Positions 61,228-64,000 of a stretch of 64,000 nucleotides of DNA are shown here, one piece after another (the first letter of the stretch is position 1; each line of letters opens with the position of its first letter). A model generated the notes under the pieces. It did not search any database. It was not told where the DNA came from and saw only the letters and a program-made list of their open reading frames with translations. Source of the stretch: Streptomyces katrae (GTDB taxonomy: Bacteria; Actinomycetota; Actinomycetes; Streptomycetales; Streptomycetaceae); assembly GCF_002028425.1 (NCBI RefSeq), contig NZ_CP020042.1, positions 3,162,001 to 3,226,000 on the forward strand, read 5' to 3'. Position numbers and translations under genes: made by a program.

Positions 61228-62169
61228 TCAGGCCACGGACCAGGCGATGCCGTCCAGGATGTCGTGCTCGGAGACCACGACCTCGGCGGCGCCGGTGCGT
61301 TCCATGATCGCGAGCAGGACCAGGGCGCCGGCGCCGATCACGTCGACCCGCCCGGGATGCATCACCGGGATCGCCGAGCGCTCGGCGTGGGTGGCGGTCA
61401 GCATGCGCTCGCTGATCTCGCGGACCTGCTCGTAGGAGATGCGGGAGTGGTGGATGCGCTCGGAGCGGTACTCCGGCAGGTCCAGGGCGATCGCGGCGAC
61501 CGTGGTCACCGAGCCGGCCAGGCCCACCAGGGTGCGGGCCTCCTCCAGCGGGACGGTCTCGGCGGCCAGGTCCAGGGCCGCCTCGATGTCGGCGCGCATG
61601 GCGGCGATCTGCGCCCCGGTCGGCGGGTCGGTGACCTCACCGTCCACCACCAGGTGGCGCTCGGTCATCCGGACGCAGCCCACGTCGACGGAGCGGGCCG
61701 CGCGCACGTGCTCTTCGCCGACGACGAACTCGGTCGAGCCTCCGCCGATGTCCACCACCAGGAAGGGCCGCTCCAGGGCCGTGTCACCGGTCAGCTCCCT
61801 GGTGGCGCCGGTGAAGGAGAACTCCGCCTCCTGGTCCCCGGAGATCACCTCGGGCTCCACGCCCAGGATGTCCAGGACGCCCCGGACGAAGTCCTCGCGG
61901 TTCTCGGCGTCGCGCGAGGCCGAGGTGGCCACGAAACGGATCCGCTCGGCGCCCAGCTCCTTGATCACCGCGGCGTACTCGCGGCAGGCCGCGAAGGTGC
62001 GCTGCAGCGCCTCCGGGGCCAGCCGGCCGGTCTTGTCCACGCCCTGGCCGAGCCGGACGATGGTCATCCGGCGGTCGAGCTCGACCAGCTCCCCGGTGGC
62101 CGGGTCGCAGTCGGCGACGAGGAGGCGGATGGAGTTGGTACCGCAGTCGATGCCGGCGACCCGGGTCAT
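61228..62169 (-). CDS. ppx: Ppx/GppA family exopolyphosphatase
   Basis: A 313-residue actin-fold phosphatase releasing phosphate from polyphosphate or pppGpp. Phosphate loops: VAGIDCGTNSIRLLVAD and VVDIGGGSTEFVVGEE; VGLAGSVTTVAAI is the adenosine-loop motif; SERMLTATHAER and ISEHDILDG end the domain. It is the short form without the helical C-terminal domain. ATG overlaps the stop of DUF501 (ATGA). Confidence 0.9.
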   Translation of the reverse strand: MTRVAGIDCGTNSIRLLVADCDPATGELVELDRRMTIVRLGQGVDKTGRLAPEALQRTFAACREYAAVIKELGAERIRFVATSASRDAENREDFVRGVLDILGVEPEVISGDQEAEFSFTGATRELTGDTALERPFLVVDIGGGSTEFVVGEEHVRAARSVDVGCVRMTERHLVVDGEVTDPPTGAQIAAMRADIEAALDLAAETVPLEEARTLVGLAGSVTTVAAIALDLPEYRSERIHHSRISYEQVREISERMLTATHAERSAIPVMHPGRVDVIGAGALVLLAIMERTGAAEVVVSEHDILDGIAWSVA

Positions 62170-62711
62170 GCCGTCTCCCCTTCCTTCGCCTTCTCACCGC
62201 ACGGGGTGACGCAGGCGCCCTTGGCCCACCACTCCGGCAGCATCGCCAGGGCCTCGTCGCCGAACGGGTTCACCCCGGGGCCGGCCGCCAGCGAGTGCCC
62301 GACCAGCACGTGCAGGCACTTCACCCGGTCCGGCATGCCGCCGGCGCTCGGGAAGCCCTGGAGCACCTCGATGGCGTCGCGCCGCTGGATGTAGTCCTCG
62401 TGCGCCTTGCGGTAGGCGGCGGCGAGCTCCGGGTCCTCGGCGAGGCGGGCCTGCATCTCCTTCATCACGCCGTTGGCCTCCAGCGTGCCGATCGCGGAGG
62501 CCGCGCGCGGACAGGTGAGGTAGTACAGCGTCGGGAAGGGGGTGCCGTCGGGGAGGCGCGGGGCGGTCTCGACGACGTCCGGCTGGCCGCAGGGGCAGCG
62601 GTGCGCGATGGCGCGCAGCCCGCGCGGGGGGCGGCCGAGCTGCTGCTCGAACGCCTCGATGTCGGCGGCGGTCGGCTCGGTCCGGTCGGTCTGGGGCGGG
62701 GGCGTCTGCAT
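62166..62711 (-). CDS. DUF501 domain protein
   Basis: A 181-residue protein of unknown function, DUF501. Cys-rich, with CPCGQP near residue 40, a Cys after TLYYLT (~69), Cys in RVKCLHVLVGHSLAAG and CVTPCGEK near the end, suggestive of metal binding. Conserved in actinobacteria between divIC-like and ppx genes, as here. ATG with GGAGG within 12 bases. Confidence 0.88.
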   Translation of the reverse strand: MQTPPPQTDRTEPTAADIEAFEQQLGRPPRGLRAIAHRCPCGQPDVVETAPRLPDGTPFPTLYYLTCPRAASAIGTLEANGVMKEMQARLAEDPELAAAYRKAHEDYIQRRDAIEVLQGFPSAGGMPDRVKCLHVLVGHSLAAGPGVNPFGDEALAMLPEWWAKGACVTPCGEKAKEGETA

Positions 62712-62791
62712 GCCTGGAGGAAGTCTCTTCGTTCGGTCGTACGGGGCGGCCGCCTGCGGTCGCCCCGTACGTGACGGTCGTGATGGGTGGG

Positions 62792-63280
62792 TCAGTCGCC
62801 GGGGCGGTCGGCCTTGTCGACGCCGTCCCAGACGTTGGAGTACCAGGGGCGGTCGGATCCGCTCTGGCCGCCGCGGCGGTGCTCCGCGGCCGCGGCCCCG
62901 GGGTCGGTCATGATGTAGCCGATCTCCCCCGGGCGCAGGAAGTGCAGGTGCCTGCGCGCCTGCTGCTCCGCGTAGGCGGGGTCCTGCCAGCGCGCCTTCT
63001 CGTCGCGAAGCTGCTCCAGGCGCTTGCGCGCGGTGGCGGCGGCCCGCTGCTGGTCGGCGATCTCCGAGCGCTGGGACACGTACTGGCGCATCGGGTACGC
63101 CAGGGCGACGACCAGCGTACAGAGGACGAGCACCAGCAGGGCCGCCCGGCCGGTGAGCCGGCTGCGGCGCACGACCCGGCGGGACTGCGAGCGGTAGACG
63201 TGGGCCGCGGTCCGCTCGCCGAGCTGCCGGAGCCTGGTCGCCGTGGAGAAGGTGGAGAACCGATCCCGGTTCCCGGCCAT
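62792..63280 (-). CDS. Septum formation initiator family protein (DivIC/FtsB-like)
   Basis: A 162-residue bitopic protein: basic cytoplasmic region (1-45), one helix (GRAALLVLVLCTLVVALAYPM) and an extracellular coiled coil (~70-110, QRSEIADQQRAAATARKRLEQL) followed by RRHLHFLRPGEIGYIM, the DivIC/FtsB signature. It helps hold the divisome together through FtsL-type partners. Streptomyces counterparts follow eno. The 80-bp gap to DUF501 suggests one operon. Confidence 0.9.
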   Translation of the reverse strand: MAGNRDRFSTFSTATRLRQLGERTAAHVYRSQSRRVVRRSRLTGRAALLVLVLCTLVVALAYPMRQYVSQRSEIADQQRAAATARKRLEQLRDEKARWQDPAYAEQQARRHLHFLRPGEIGYIMTDPGAAAAEHRRGGQSGSDRPWYSNVWDGVDKADRPGD

Positions 63281-63312
63281 GATCCGCCTCCCCTTGTGCG
63301 CGCGCTACGCAA

Positions 63313-63353
63313 TACGTCCCCGCACACGGTACGGGACCGAGTGCGGGGACGTA
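63313..63353 (-). terminator. Hairpin between eno and the divIC-like gene
   Basis: TACGTCCCCGCAC and GTGCGGGGACGTA (13 bp) around 15 nt, 19 bp after the eno stop. A terminator or a partial one that lowers the genes downstream. Confidence 0.75.
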
Positions 63354-63371
63354 GGGAGGCTAGGCGAGGAC

Positions 63372-64000
<629 letters not shown>

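Overview
The window is about 72% GC with strong third-position GC, GTG/TTG starts, dense LytR-CpsA-Psr (LCP) and surface-protein genes, and a tRNA-Leu(UAA) that matches bldA. This points firmly to a Streptomyces chromosome (core region, not an arm). From memory the gene order resembles the S. coelicolor SCO303x-SCO309x neighbourhood. Species cannot be fixed from the sequence alone.

Layout. 1-2343: a decayed island (regulator remnant, CYTH remnant, NUDIX gene) between two inverted ~530-bp copies of a dispersed repeat; a third copy lies at 49.14-49.35 kb. 2.5-29.5 kb: a cell-envelope block. It holds a secreted PGRP-type amidase, five LCP phosphotransferases in 11.6 kb, GT2, GT39-like and GT87-like glycosyltransferases, an acyltransferase-3, a GDP-mannose-pyrophosphorylase-like enzyme with a polyprenol-phosphate mannose synthase-like GT, UDP-glucose dehydrogenase and GtrA. 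Together these look like precursor synthesis, membrane assembly and wall attachment of a cell-wall glycopolymer. Embedded in it are a thioesterase, an acyl-CoA dehydrogenase, an M19 dipeptidase with a second copy that has lost its metal ligands, and purK-purE. 29.5-33.5 kb: a two-component system and a POT peptide transporter. 33.6-37.7 kb: a four-gene overlapping operon of secreted proteins, one ending in an LPQTG and one in an LAETG sorting signal. 37.85-45.85 kb: the histidine-utilisation operon hutU / M20 amidohydrolase / hutF / hutI, a divergent PLP amino-acid deaminase whose seventh codon is TTA, and a MurR/RpiR regulator. 46.6-53.5 kb: cystathionine beta-synthase, SGNH esterase, thiolase, small conserved genes and a Bax-inhibitor-1 protein. 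53.69-53.77 kb: bldA. 54.2-57.6 kb: a MacB-type ABC exporter. 57.6-64 kb: cyclopropane synthase, NDH-2 with two Rex-like operators upstream, and a ppx / DUF501 / divIC-like / enolase row whose last gene is cut by the window end.

Regulatory highlights: bldA and, in the gene starts I accept, a single in-frame TTA codon about 10 kb away; a large palindrome straddling the hutU promoter; two GTGA(A)-N4-TTCAC sites upstream of ndh; a near-identical 22-bp element about 150 bp ahead of the first two LCP genes; and many perfect terminator hairpins between convergent genes. No CRISPR array, prophage, rRNA or transposase gene was seen.
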